From the NCBI GenBank assembly GCA_949542085.1, contig CATGXW010000036.1:1-7369 (forward strand): a stretch of 7,369 bases of DNA, given 5' to 3'. Shown here in pieces: positions 1 through 7,164 of the stretch. Position 1 is the first letter of the stretch. The number at the start of each line of letters is the position of its first letter. Below the pieces are notes generated by a model. That model searched no databases. It saw nothing but the letters and a program-made list of their open reading frames with translations, and had not been told where the DNA came from. Position numbers and translations under genes: made by a program. This stretch comes from an uncultured Alphaproteobacteria bacterium. Lineage in GTDB: Bacteria > Pseudomonadota > Alphaproteobacteria > RF32 > CAG-239.

Positions 1-2
1 TT

Positions 3-1580
3 TCCGATGATGGCAAGAAGCAGTATGCCGTCTTGGCCAATATCTGGCGCTATAATGCCGCTGATAATGACATGCAAATTCAAGACAAAGACGGCCGACT
101 TGTTTTGCGCAGCCAAAACCACGACTCCGGATTGCAAATGGCCATTATGAGCGACTCTGTCAGCTTGGTACTCGCTCAAGAAAATCAACTTCAGGAAGAT
201 CAGTTCGCCTCCATATATAGTTTTATGAGCAACGCAGGTCTGGAAGTTACAAAATTTCCGGAAAACGCCACCGTTAAAGCCGAAGACGGTTCGAGTAGAA
301 GTCTCCGTGACGCTTGGGCTAGTGAAACAGCTCGAGATGAAGGGAATGAAGTCGTAGGGGCTGCAGATGAATTTACCCTCCCTGACAATTTTAACGATAT
401 GACATATGAACAGCTAGAAAGCCTTTTAGCGGATGCCAATACAGCCTTTTCCTTGGGCGGAGGAAACAAGAACCAAGGTTTAGTAGCCATGCGCAACAAA
501 ATTCGCGCCAAAATGGGCAGCATGGGTTATAGCGGCAACATAGATATCGGCGGATGGGGCTGGACAGGTTATTCTTTGACTGCGACAAAGGAAGATTCCA
601 AAGGAAAAAACAAAAAAGCGTTTGAAGTTAAAGTCAAAACTAAAGATGGCATCCCCAGCGCCTCTTACCGGATGTGGAACGGAGAAAAATTTGATTCTAA
701 AATTGCGGTTATGTGTTTGGATGCTCTCAAAACCGGCGGGGCAGATTATTTCACCGTCCCCTCTGCCGTAGAAATCGGCGGTAGCGAATATGTGGCCTTT
801 ATGGAAGGTGCCGGAAAAACATTGATGGTTCCGATTTGCAAAAGCGCCAAGTATCCCGATGCGATCGAGCTTGACGCGGATGCGGTAAAGAAAATAATGG
901 AAGCCGCCGAAAAAAACAATACCGATTCAGACAAAATGTCTGAATTCAAAGAACGCCTTTTAGGTGTTTTACAAGAACAAGAAGCTTATAAGCGTAGCAA
1001 AAACGCCAATTATAAAACCAACAGCGTGTTAGCCACCGAGATTAGTAAATTATCGGCTACACGCCTCAGTCAATTTAATGATAAATATTTATCTGATTTG
1101 GAAAAAGGTATCCGCACTCAAGCAACAAAATCAGCCACCGGACAAGAAGGCGGATGGGATTTCATAGAAACACAGGCAGCTCTTAGAGCGGCAACAGATG
1201 TTGTGAAACACCTTTCCGAAAACACACATATTCATTATAATGAAACAATGAAACCTATTCTTGACAGGATGTTCCAATATAGAATGGAAGCTCACAAAAA
1301 AGATATTAATAAAAAACTAAAGAAACCAGATAACGTCAATGAAGCCAAAAAGGAAATTCGAACAGCTACAGAAGCTTTGGTCGGAGAAACACTCAGAACA
1401 ACAGAAAACAACTACGGCATTAAGCTCTCTCTCGGACGGGATATTGCAAAAATCAGCACCCAATATACTCTCGACAAACCGACAACAACCACCTATGAAG
1501 GAAAAGATATCGAACCTTTACCCGCTTCCAACACAACAGGAAGGGGAATGTCTATGACAAATGGAGGATTTTCCCGTTAA
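3..1580 (+). CDS. Unrecognised large protein, 5'-truncated by window edge
   Basis: I do not recognise this protein. The frame is open to the left edge: ten further sense codons precede the TTG at 33 with no stop, so that TTG is very unlikely to be the true start. At least 525 residues are present. Numbering from the first visible codon, a mixed beta-like N-terminal part (about 10-100) is followed by an acidic helical stretch (about 120-150), a Gly/Trp-rich segment with GGWGWTGY near 183-190, a Lys-rich alpha/beta region to about 290, a long mostly helical charged region (about 290-480), and a Thr/Pro/Gly-rich tail that looks disordered. No membrane segment is visible, and a signal peptide cannot be assessed because the N-terminus is missing. 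It ends in TAA just before a hairpin terminator. It converges on the flagellar operon and is probably not part of it. The composition and lack of stops support a real gene; the function is unknown. Confidence 0.85.
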   Translation, partial: SDDGKKQYAVLANIWRYNAADNDMQIQDKDGRLVLRSQNHDSGLQMAIMSDSVSLVLAQENQLQEDQFASIYSFMSNAGLEVTKFPENATVKAEDGSSRSLRDAWASETARDEGNEVVGAADEFTLPDNFNDMTYEQLESLLADANTAFSLGGGNKNQGLVAMRNKIRAKMGSMGYSGNIDIGGWGWTGYSLTATKEDSKGKNKKAFEVKVKTKDGIPSASYRMWNGEKFDSKIAVMCLDALKTGGADYFTVPSAVEIGGSEYVAFMEGAGKTLMVPICKSAKYPDAIELDADAVKKIMEAAEKNNTDSDKMSEFKERLLGVLQEQEAYKRSKNANYKTNSVLATEISKLSATRLSQFNDKYLSDLEKGIRTQATKSATGQEGGWDFIETQAALRAATDVVKHLSENTHIHYNETMKPILDRMFQYRMEAHKKDINKKLKKPDNVNEAKKEIRTATEALVGETLRTTENNYGIKLSLGRDIAKISTQYTLDKPTTTTYEGKDIEPLPASNTTGRGMSMTNGGFSR

Positions 1581-1599
1581 TATCTTACATTGTTACAGC

Positions 1600-1633
1600 G
1601 AAAGGCGTCAGGATATACATCTTGACGCCTTTC
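1600..1633 (+). terminator. Probable intrinsic terminator of the left-hand gene
   Basis: A 13-pair stem (1600-1612 with 1621-1633, including one G-U pair) encloses an 8-base loop and begins 19 bases after the stop codon of the left-hand gene. The tail on the + strand (TCATTCTTCC) is only moderately T-rich, so termination may be imperfect. The opposite-strand tail is not T-rich, so it does not look bidirectional. Confidence 0.7.
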
Positions 1634-1872
1634 TCATTCTTCCCTGATTTTGCCGGCAAAGATTTCAAACGCAATGTTTATTTCTTGTGCCATTAAAATA
1701 CTGTCCGAATGTGTGTGCACTCATAATGGCATAAGAAATAATTTTCTTTTTTTTCACCATCATCGTGAACAATTATGAGATAAGCGTTGTTTTCGTGTTT
1801 TACAGATACCCTAGCCAAATTATCTACACCCTGCGGGTGGGGCAACACGTAAGCGGCTGTTGAAAATCCTCG

Positions 1873-1898
1873 TTTGCAGCCGTATCTCGACGGGCAAA
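1873..1898. other. Bulged stem-loop beside the operon terminator
   Basis: TTTGC (1873-1877) pairs with GCAAA (1894-1898), and CCGT (1880-1883) pairs with ACGG (1890-1893), leaving a 2-base bulge and a 6-base loop. On the minus strand it follows directly after the T-run of the flgE terminator. It could be a backup structure, part of a small RNA or chance; no T-run follows it on either strand. Confidence 0.35.
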
Positions 1899-1899
1899 T

Positions 1900-1934
1900 A
1901 AAAAACGCCGCCTGAATTCTTGCAGGCGGCGTTT
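1900..1934 (-). terminator. Strong intrinsic terminator of the fliK-flgD-flgE operon
   Basis: A perfect 12-bp GC-rich stem (1903-1914 with 1923-1934) has an 8-base loop. Reading the minus strand, the stem runs into six T residues and then ATTT, the classic layout of a rho-independent terminator. It lies 57 bases after the flgE stop. The + strand tail (GTTTGTTTTAGG) is also T-rich, so it may act in both directions and protect the operon from readthrough from the left-hand gene. Confidence 0.9.
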
Positions 1935-1990
1935 GTTTTAGGAGCAACAAATTATTTAAGGAAAATTTGCAAACCTATTTCTTCCCTTTA

Positions 1991-4243
1991 CTAGGTCAGA
2001 CGTGTCAATTCTTCCAGCATTTCGTCTGCTGTGGTAATAATCTTGGTTGCAGCAGAGTAAGCACGCTGAGTGATAATCATATTCGAAAACTCGGTTGCCA
2101 AGTCAACGGTTGATTGTTCCAAAGAGTTTCCGGAGATTTGACCGGCTCCGTTGGTGCCGGCCTGTTTCAACAAGACCTGTCCGGAGTTGTCGGTTTCAAT
2201 CCAAACGTTACCGGTCAGAGCGGTCATACCGTTCGGGTTGGCAAAGGTTGCCAAAGGCAGAATAGCAATCGGACGAGTTTCACCGTTATCAAACAACGCT
2301 GTAACGACCCCTTGTTCATCTACTTGAACACCTGAATAACTACCGAATTTGGCACCGTCTTGTCTGACATAGTTGGTATCGAAGTTACCGGACAAGCTGG
2401 TTAAACCATCATTGGCATCAGCCGTACCCATTTGGATGCTGATCGGAGTACCTTGTTTGTAGTCGCCGTTCATATTTTCGGCACCGTTAGCCCATTCGAT
2501 TTGCATTTCATCAACGTTTATGTATTTTGGTGTTCCATCAGTGTTGAAACGAACTGCCGGAATAAGAGCACCCTGCTCAATATCAGTATTGTTAAAGCTG
2601 AATTCGTTTTTCAGGGTAATTTCGCCACCTGTTGTTGAAACCCAAGCGTCTCCGAAACGAGTTTCACCATAAGCCAAACCTGTCAGACTGCCAAAATTGA
2701 AAGTCATGTCCGGACCGGTTGTGGTCGGTGTAAAGGTCACGGTCGAACCACTGAAAGAAACGCGTTCCGGCTCAATCAATCCGCCGTTTGTACGAATTTG
2801 TTCAGCAACCACACCGGCTAATTTGGAAACGCTAAAGTCACCGTTAACCATCGCATTGGCAAGGTCGATGGCGATATTTCCGGCTGCTGCCGTACTACCA
2901 TTGACAAATTCATAAGTCTTGTCACCAAAAGTGAATGTTTTACCGAGGTAATTGTTCGGATCTGTATCAACGAAAGTCAAACTACCAACGTTTTTCAAGT
3001 CATGGTCAATTTGTTCAATTCTGAACTGACCGGTCGGAATACCGGTTTCCGGTTTCGGGTTAACGGCGGACTGAACACAAGCCAATGTCTTGCTGGCATC
3101 AATCGCCAAAGAGTTACCGGTCAAAGACTGAACAATTTGAATACTGTTAGAGCTGACACTGAAACGGTTGGCATCAGGCATGGTATCCTGCAAAACCTTG
3201 ATGAAGCGCTGAGCAAAGTCAGAAGCAGAAACGACACCGGTTGAAATATCAACAGCAAAGGTGTTGGGTTCCGTTACGCTGGACGGATCAGACGTGAAGA
3301 CATAGGTAAACTTCTGAGAAATTCCGTTAGGCGCTTTTCCTTCATCTTCAATAGTAATAGAAGAACCTTCATCAGGAACTCTTGTAAACTCCAGCTGACC
3401 GGCGGAATAATAAATATCCTTGCTGGCATCGCCAAATGTTTCACGACCGCTTGACAAAGTGATTGATGCGGCTCCGGGCGGAATAGTGGTGGCCATTCCC
3501 CAGCTGTTTGACGTTTCTTTTGTGAAATCAAAACTCAAGTTGCTGGCATTACCCAAGCTGTCATAAATCAGGGCGTTTACGCTGTAACGACCACCGGCAC
3601 TCGGAACAGCCGGATCAAAAATCGGAGCGTTAGCCGGCAGGTTCGCACCAAAGCTGATTTGTTGGGTCGGGCTTGCCGTACCGCCGATAGAACCGAGGTT
3701 AATCGGCTGCATATTGCGGCTGTCAACAATATTATCGTTGATATAAACGGTCTCACCGTTAGCACCGGCATAAGCTTTCATATAATTAATACCGTTGATG
3801 TTGACGATACTGGCGTTTGAGTTGCCGTCCCACGGCATTAAAGACCAACCTTGCAGGTAGAAACCGGCTGTGTTTTTCAGATAACCGTTCTGATCGGCAT
3901 CAAAGTCACCGGCGCGGGTATACGCCCAAGTATCACCCAACCCCGGATTGGCAGACGTGTTAACAACGAAGTAGCCTTTACCACTGATACCTAATGCGGT
4001 GGAAGATGAATTGGCACCCAACAGTCCTTGCGCATTGATAGACTGTTTGGAAACAGGCTGAACACCGCCCGGTGAATAGTAGTTGGTTGACGCTTGTTTT
4101 GTTACCAAAGTCTGAAAAGCGACATTGGTGTTTTTATAACCAATTGTATTGACATTGGAAATGTTATCAGAAATAGCACCCATTGATGTTGACTGGGCGG
4201 TCATTCCTGAAATTCCGGATTGCATTGCTCCAAATAAACTCAT
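1991..4243 (-). CDS. flgE: Flagellar hook protein FlgE
   Basis: This is the structural subunit of the flagellar hook, the flexible joint between the rod and the filament, exported through the flagellar type III apparatus. The N-terminus (about 1-45) is the rod/hook helix domain with the NISNVNTIGYK signature (residues 27-37). It is followed by the hook-family segment ending in GISGKGYFVVN (85-95). The C-terminus (about 700-750) has the matching helix, with LATEFSNMIITQRAY at 715-729. The middle (about 140-690) is variable, beta-rich and surface-exposed in known hooks. At 750 residues it is much longer than the roughly 400-residue enterobacterial protein and also longer than the roughly 590-residue Caulobacter one. 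Part of the extra length seems to come from a duplicated module at about 283-376 and 406-510. The ATG start is preceded by AGGAG with 8 bases of spacing. It is the last gene of the operon and ends in TAG. Confidence 0.97.
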   Translation of the reverse strand: MSLFGAMQSGISGMTAQSTSMGAISDNISNVNTIGYKNTNVAFQTLVTKQASTNYYSPGGVQPVSKQSINAQGLLGANSSSTALGISGKGYFVVNTSANPGLGDTWAYTRAGDFDADQNGYLKNTAGFYLQGWSLMPWDGNSNASIVNINGINYMKAYAGANGETVYINDNIVDSRNMQPINLGSIGGTASPTQQISFGANLPANAPIFDPAVPSAGGRYSVNALIYDSLGNASNLSFDFTKETSNSWGMATTIPPGAASITLSSGRETFGDASKDIYYSAGQLEFTRVPDEGSSITIEDEGKAPNGISQKFTYVFTSDPSSVTEPNTFAVDISTGVVSASDFAQRFIKVLQDTMPDANRFSVSSNSIQIVQSLTGNSLAIDASKTLACVQSAVNPKPETGIPTGQFRIEQIDHDLKNVGSLTFVDTDPNNYLGKTFTFGDKTYEFVNGSTAAAGNIAIDLANAMVNGDFSVSKLAGVVAEQIRTNGGLIEPERVSFSGSTVTFTPTTTGPDMTFNFGSLTGLAYGETRFGDAWVSTTGGEITLKNEFSFNNTDIEQGALIPAVRFNTDGTPKYINVDEMQIEWANGAENMNGDYKQGTPISIQMGTADANDGLTSLSGNFDTNYVRQDGAKFGSYSGVQVDEQGVVTALFDNGETRPIAILPLATFANPNGMTALTGNVWIETDNSGQVLLKQAGTNGAGQISGNSLEQSTVDLATEFSNMIITQRAYSAATKIITTADEMLEELTRLT

Positions 4244-4250
4244 GTTTTTT

Positions 4251-4255
4251 CTCCT
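4251..4255 (-). promoter_or_regulatory. Ribosome binding site of flgE
   Basis: The minus strand reads AGGAG followed by AAAAAAC and the ATG of flgE. This is a near-ideal Shine-Dalgarno sequence within the 26-base gap after flgD. It fixes the flgE start and suggests strong translation, as expected for an abundant structural protein. Confidence 0.85.
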
Positions 4256-4269
4256 AAAACTTTTAATAA

Positions 4270-5037
4270 TTAAGCCGAAGCTGTTTTATCGTTATCTTCC
4301 CCATCGGCAGGAGGGGTTTCGTTACTTTCGTTATCGCCGGCGCCTGAATTAATATTATCAAAGTAATCATCATTGCGCATGGTGAGAATATCACCCAGAC
4401 TGGCGGTAACAGAATCGCCCAGCCCGACGTAAACGCCGTTGCTGTCACTGGCCACACCGGTCACCTTACCGAAAACGGTAGTGGTTACGGTTGCAGCCGC
4501 TTCGCCGTCAGGCACTTTCGCACTGACAACAATCTGATATGCTCCGTCAGGCAGCTGATTGCCGTTACTGTCTTTTCCGTCCCAGACGAACTCATGAGTA
4601 CCGCTTGAAGCGTCTCCGGTTGTGCTGTAAACGAACTTTCCAGACATATCCTTGACATTGATTGTGACAGTAGACACATCTTTGTTCAGTGTGTAGGTTG
4701 CCTTGGCCTTGCCGCCTTCTAACGGCATAACGTCACCCAATACTTGAGCTGTTTTACCAATATAAGACACAGCCTGAGCTCCGAGGTTGGAAACAGTCAG
4801 ATTCAACAGGTTGTCAAGTTTGCTGTTCATCTGAATTGACTGTTCAACCGAAGAGTATTGTACCAATTGATTGGTAAATTCGGCCGTATCCATCGGATCC
4901 ATCGGATCCTGATACTTTAACTGAGTCGTCAGCAGGGTCAAAAACGTGTTCATATCAGCAGACAATTGCTGGCTACTGCTTACTGTTTTGTTCGCTCCTG
5001 TCTGAATTGCTCCGGTAATTGCACTTAAATCAGTCAT
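4270..5037 (-). CDS. flgD: Flagellar hook cap / assembly scaffold FlgD
   Basis: FlgD sits at the tip of the growing hook and directs insertion of FlgE subunits, and it is replaced once the hook is complete. The 255-residue protein has the conserved N-terminal segment FLTLLTTQLKYQDP (32-45) followed by a helix region with QLVQYSSVEQSIQM (57-70). A central Tudor/Ig-like fold covers about 85-215, with the hallmark stretch GTHEFVWDGKDSNGNQLPDG at 146-165, typical of the FlgD Ig domain. An unusual acidic tail of about 33 residues (223-255) extends past the usual end. No signal peptide is present, consistent with export through the flagellar apparatus. The start is supported by GGGGAG located 7 bases upstream. 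It lies 18 bases downstream of fliK and 26 bases upstream of flgE, so co-transcription is very likely. The stop is TAA. Confidence 0.96.
   Translation of the reverse strand: MTDLSAITGAIQTGANKTVSSSQQLSADMNTFLTLLTTQLKYQDPMDPMDTAEFTNQLVQYSSVEQSIQMNSKLDNLLNLTVSNLGAQAVSYIGKTAQVLGDVMPLEGGKAKATYTLNKDVSTVTINVKDMSGKFVYSTTGDASSGTHEFVWDGKDSNGNQLPDGAYQIVVSAKVPDGEAAATVTTTVFGKVTGVASDSNGVYVGLGDSVTASLGDILTMRNDDYFDNINSGAGDNESNETPPADGEDNDKTASA
4888..4909. repeat. Short 9-bp tandem repeat inside flgD
   Basis: The unit ATCCATCGG occurs twice in a row, followed by ATCC. On the coding strand it encodes the DPMDPMD stretch of the conserved QDP motif region. It is too short to be a typed repeat family. It may be a small slippage event in a region where a double DP is tolerated. 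Confidence 0.5.
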
Positions 5038-5055
5038 TTTGGTTCTCCCCTAAAC

Positions 5056-6939
5056 CTAAACGCGAATATTGAGCCCCTGAGCAGGGTTCCAAGATTCCAA
5101 ATTATCGTTGCCGGCTGTTTCTACGACCTCGTCAGCCTCAAACATATTGCCTAAGAAACTGCGCAGTTCGGAATTACTATCCTGTCCGGCCTCGTTGCCC
5201 TCGCGGAAACTAAAGCTCAAGCTGCCATCTTCCATCTCAAATCCGGCATCATTGAAAGCTTGTTCCAGCGATTGAATTTCCTTTTGCAGAACTTCCATGG
5301 TTTCCGGACGGCTCGAGATAATATGAGCCTGTAATTTTCCGTCTTTGGAAATCTGCATTTTGATTTCAATATGTCCCAAATCTTCCGGTTTCAGTTGGAT
5401 ATTGATTTTATCAATGCCCTTAACAGCAGATTTGGTAATATTAACCTTAACCTGATCAACGACTTCTCTTTCCATACCTTTCAAGACATCACGGAAAGAA
5501 GTTTCTGTTGTTTTGGCGTTTTCAGCACGAGCCTGATTGACAAACTCGCTACTGCCGCCGGCTACGGCGTGTGACATCGGCGCGGATACGGTTTCTGCCG
5601 CCATTGCGGAATTACTAATTGATGCGGACACCGTCTCCACAACCTTGATACCGGCAGCAACATCAGGAAGAGCTGCCGCCAGATAATCAGCATTCAATAC
5701 TGTATTGTTTTGGGCTGTTGCAGCTGTTGGATTGGAATTTCCTTGAACAGCCGGATTTTCAGCCTTAACTACTCCGTCATCGGCAGACACCCAAATGTCA
5801 CGCAAGGCAAAATCATCCTGCAACAAATCGGTTGTTGTCGCAGCAGCGGCAATTTTTGCCTCATTGACTTTAACGTCAACTTTTACCTTGTGTTCGGCGG
5901 AAATTTTCTCATCTAAAAAGGCGGCTTGTTTTGCCAGTCTTTCATCCGCATAAGCAAATTTTTCCGCATCATATTCATTTCTGCGATTATCAGCGTTAAC
6001 AACCACATCACCATCTTCAACCTCAACAGCTTCTTTAGCGACAAAAGCTTGTTCCGCCGGAAATTCCTCAACAGTTTTAACGATGTTTTCCGCACCTTTA
6101 ACCTGTGCAACAGCTTCTTTCGGCAAACCTGTTTCCACCATCACGGTTTCAACATCCTGCACCATCTCCGCTTTCGGCATTTCTGTTATCACGGACGGAA
6201 CAACTTCGATCATATTTCCCTGTGTTTGCCCATAACTAAACAAATCACCGTTAACAGAAGCTGTCTTAATTTTATTAAGAAGTTCAGCGCCGCTCATTGT
6301 CTTAACTTCACCAGTCGCACTATCAAGAACCGCAACACTCGGCTGAGACGCCAAAAACTGCAAATCAGGCATTTCAGGCATCATGAACACCTCATCTCCG
6401 GAAACGGCAGCCACGACAGCCTGCTCTCCGGACAGAACCGGACGGATTGTCATTTCTTTCCAAACACTCTCTCCGCCTTCAACCGGCTGAACATCGACAA
6501 CTGTTTCAACAGAATCCACAGCAACATCCGCTTCCGCAGCACCTTCCGCCGGAGCAACTGTTTTTTCCGCCTGATTATCGACAGGCGCAACATTTTCCTG
6601 CTGAACAGGTTTTTCAGCCACACTCACAGATGCAGGCGAAGAAGCGTCATCAACAACCGCTTTCTCAGCAACAGGCGCCTTGTCTTTGGGCGCTACATTC
6701 TTATCTCTTTCCGGCGCCGGCTTTTTATCATCTGCGACCACCGTTTTTTTAGGCATGGAAACATCAACCTGCGCTTTATCAGAAGACGAACGATTTGCCA
6801 CAATATCCAGAGCCATTGTCGCCTGACCAGCTAACAGATTGGCAAATCCGGCTCCCAGAACCTGTTGGGTTGGGCCGTTTACATTCCCTTTATTAAAAAG
6901 GAGCTGACCAATATTGTTGTTTACGTCTTTTACATCCAT
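5056..6939 (-). CDS. fliK: Flagellar hook-length control protein FliK
   Basis: FliK is secreted while the hook grows, measures its length, and switches the export gate from hook to filament substrates. The C-terminal hook-length control domain (Flg_hook type) lies at about 495-585. It contains INIQLKPEDLGHIEIKM (513-529), the LxPxxLG signature that contacts the export gate, followed by helices ending near SLSFSF. The first 45 or so residues include a short conserved-looking patch. Residues about 50-490 are Val/Ala/Glu/Pro-rich and low in complexity, as expected for an extended ruler. At 627 residues it is longer than the enterobacterial protein (about 400). The ATG is preceded by AAGGTG with 7 bases of spacing and is the first gene after a sigma-54 promoter. 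Identity rests on the C-terminal domain plus the flgD-flgE neighbours. The stop is TAG. Confidence 0.93.
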   Translation of the reverse strand: MDVKDVNNNIGQLLFNKGNVNGPTQQVLGAGFANLLAGQATMALDIVANRSSSDKAQVDVSMPKKTVVADDKKPAPERDKNVAPKDKAPVAEKAVVDDASSPASVSVAEKPVQQENVAPVDNQAEKTVAPAEGAAEADVAVDSVETVVDVQPVEGGESVWKEMTIRPVLSGEQAVVAAVSGDEVFMMPEMPDLQFLASQPSVAVLDSATGEVKTMSGAELLNKIKTASVNGDLFSYGQTQGNMIEVVPSVITEMPKAEMVQDVETVMVETGLPKEAVAQVKGAENIVKTVEEFPAEQAFVAKEAVEVEDGDVVVNADNRRNEYDAEKFAYADERLAKQAAFLDEKISAEHKVKVDVKVNEAKIAAAATTTDLLQDDFALRDIWVSADDGVVKAENPAVQGNSNPTAATAQNNTVLNADYLAAALPDVAAGIKVVETVSASISNSAMAAETVSAPMSHAVAGGSSEFVNQARAENAKTTETSFRDVLKGMEREVVDQVKVNITKSAVKGIDKINIQLKPEDLGHIEIKMQISKDGKLQAHIISSRPETMEVLQKEIQSLEQAFNDAGFEMEDGSLSFSFREGNEAGQDSNSELRSFLGNMFEADEVVETAGNDNLESWNPAQGLNIRV

Positions 6940-6974
6940 TGCTTTTCACCTTAAAAAATTCCTTTCCGGTACAT

Positions 6975-6992
6975 ATGCAATTACCATGCCAA
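6975..6992 (-). promoter_or_regulatory. Sigma-54 (RpoN) promoter of fliK-flgD-flgE
   Basis: The minus strand reads TTGGCATGGTAATTGCAT, which fits the sigma-54 consensus TTGGCACG-N4-TTGCWT with a single mismatch. The invariant GG (6990-6989) and GC (6978-6977) are exactly 10 bases apart, as required. Transcription would begin near 6965, giving a leader of about 26 bases that just accommodates the fliK ribosome binding site. Flagellar hook genes are classic sigma-54 targets in several Alphaproteobacteria, so context and sequence agree. Confidence 0.85.
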
Positions 6993-7009
6993 AAAAAACA
7001 AACGCTACA

Positions 7010-7067
7010 TTTTAATGAGAACAGCGCTTTTCAAAAAAACACACGTTTTTATCGGTTTTCATTAAAA
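7010..7067. promoter_or_regulatory. Inverted repeat, candidate activator site upstream of the sigma-54 promoter
   Basis: TTTTAATGAGAAC (7010-7022) and GTTTTCATTAAAA (7055-7067) are reverse complements at 12 of 13 positions, with a 32-base gap. The pair lies about 45 to 102 bases upstream of the predicted fliK transcription start, where sigma-54 activators usually bind. It could also serve the divergent accB gene. The region is AT-rich, so chance cannot be excluded. Confidence 0.4.
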
Positions 7068-7103
7068 AAATGAGCATAAATCAGCAAAAAATGATTATTT
7101 TTA

Positions 7104-7132
7104 TTGTTTTTTTATGAAAAACGGTTTATGAA
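7104..7132 (+). promoter_or_regulatory. Possible sigma-70-type promoter of accB
   Basis: TTGTTT (7104-7109) and TATGAA (7127-7132) are separated by 17 bases, matching the housekeeping -35/-10 consensus at 3 of 6 and 4 of 6 positions. The expected start would lie roughly 45 bases ahead of accB. The -10 element falls in one copy of a direct repeat TTTATGAAA (7111-7119 and 7125-7133). This is a weak match in AT-rich DNA, and other positions are possible. Confidence 0.3.
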
Positions 7133-7164
7133 AGGGTAAGAATTTTGCGAATTTAATTAACTAT

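Larger units (their letters stand above)
1581..1990. other. Convergent intergenic spacer, 410 bases
   Basis: This spacer separates two converging transcription units. It contains the + strand terminator at 1600-1633, a bulged hairpin at 1873-1898 and the flagellar operon terminator at 1903-1934. The middle part (about 1634-1870) has no convincing gene. Two overlapping short minus-strand frames there (about 1693-1848 and 1634-1693) lack a clear ribosome binding site and are discussed as a finding only. Confidence 0.6.

Noticed and set aside
797..840. GAGKT sequence in the left-hand protein resembling a nucleotide-binding P-loop
   Set aside because: The first glycine of the GxxxxGK[ST] pattern is absent (Phe at that position) and no Walker B or other ATPase motif accompanies it.
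1741..1760. Poly-T stretch in the convergent spacer as a terminator tail
   Set aside because: No stable GC-containing hairpin directly precedes it on the + strand.
1849..1950. TTG-started upstream extension of the minus-strand small frame to 1950
   Set aside because: Its first codons run straight through the operon terminator hairpin and the adjacent stem-loop, so a coding role for that part is very unlikely.
4888..4909. Tandem 9-bp repeat in flgD as a mobile or regulatory repeat
   Set aside because: It has just over two copies and encodes the conserved QDP region in frame. It is explained by protein sequence and at most a small slippage event.
5926..6834. Long plus-strand open frame of about 300 codons inside fliK
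   Set aside because: It is antisense to a well-supported fliK and lies in the low-complexity Val/Ala/Glu part, whose codons rarely give stops on the other strand. Its product is Phe/Arg/Asn/His-rich without family resemblance, and no ribosome binding site is seen.
7035..7050. AAAAAC-ACAC-GTTTTT mini-palindrome as a terminator or operator
   Set aside because: A six-bp stem made almost only of A and T is expected by chance in this AT-rich spacer, and its centre does not coincide with that of the larger inverted repeat.
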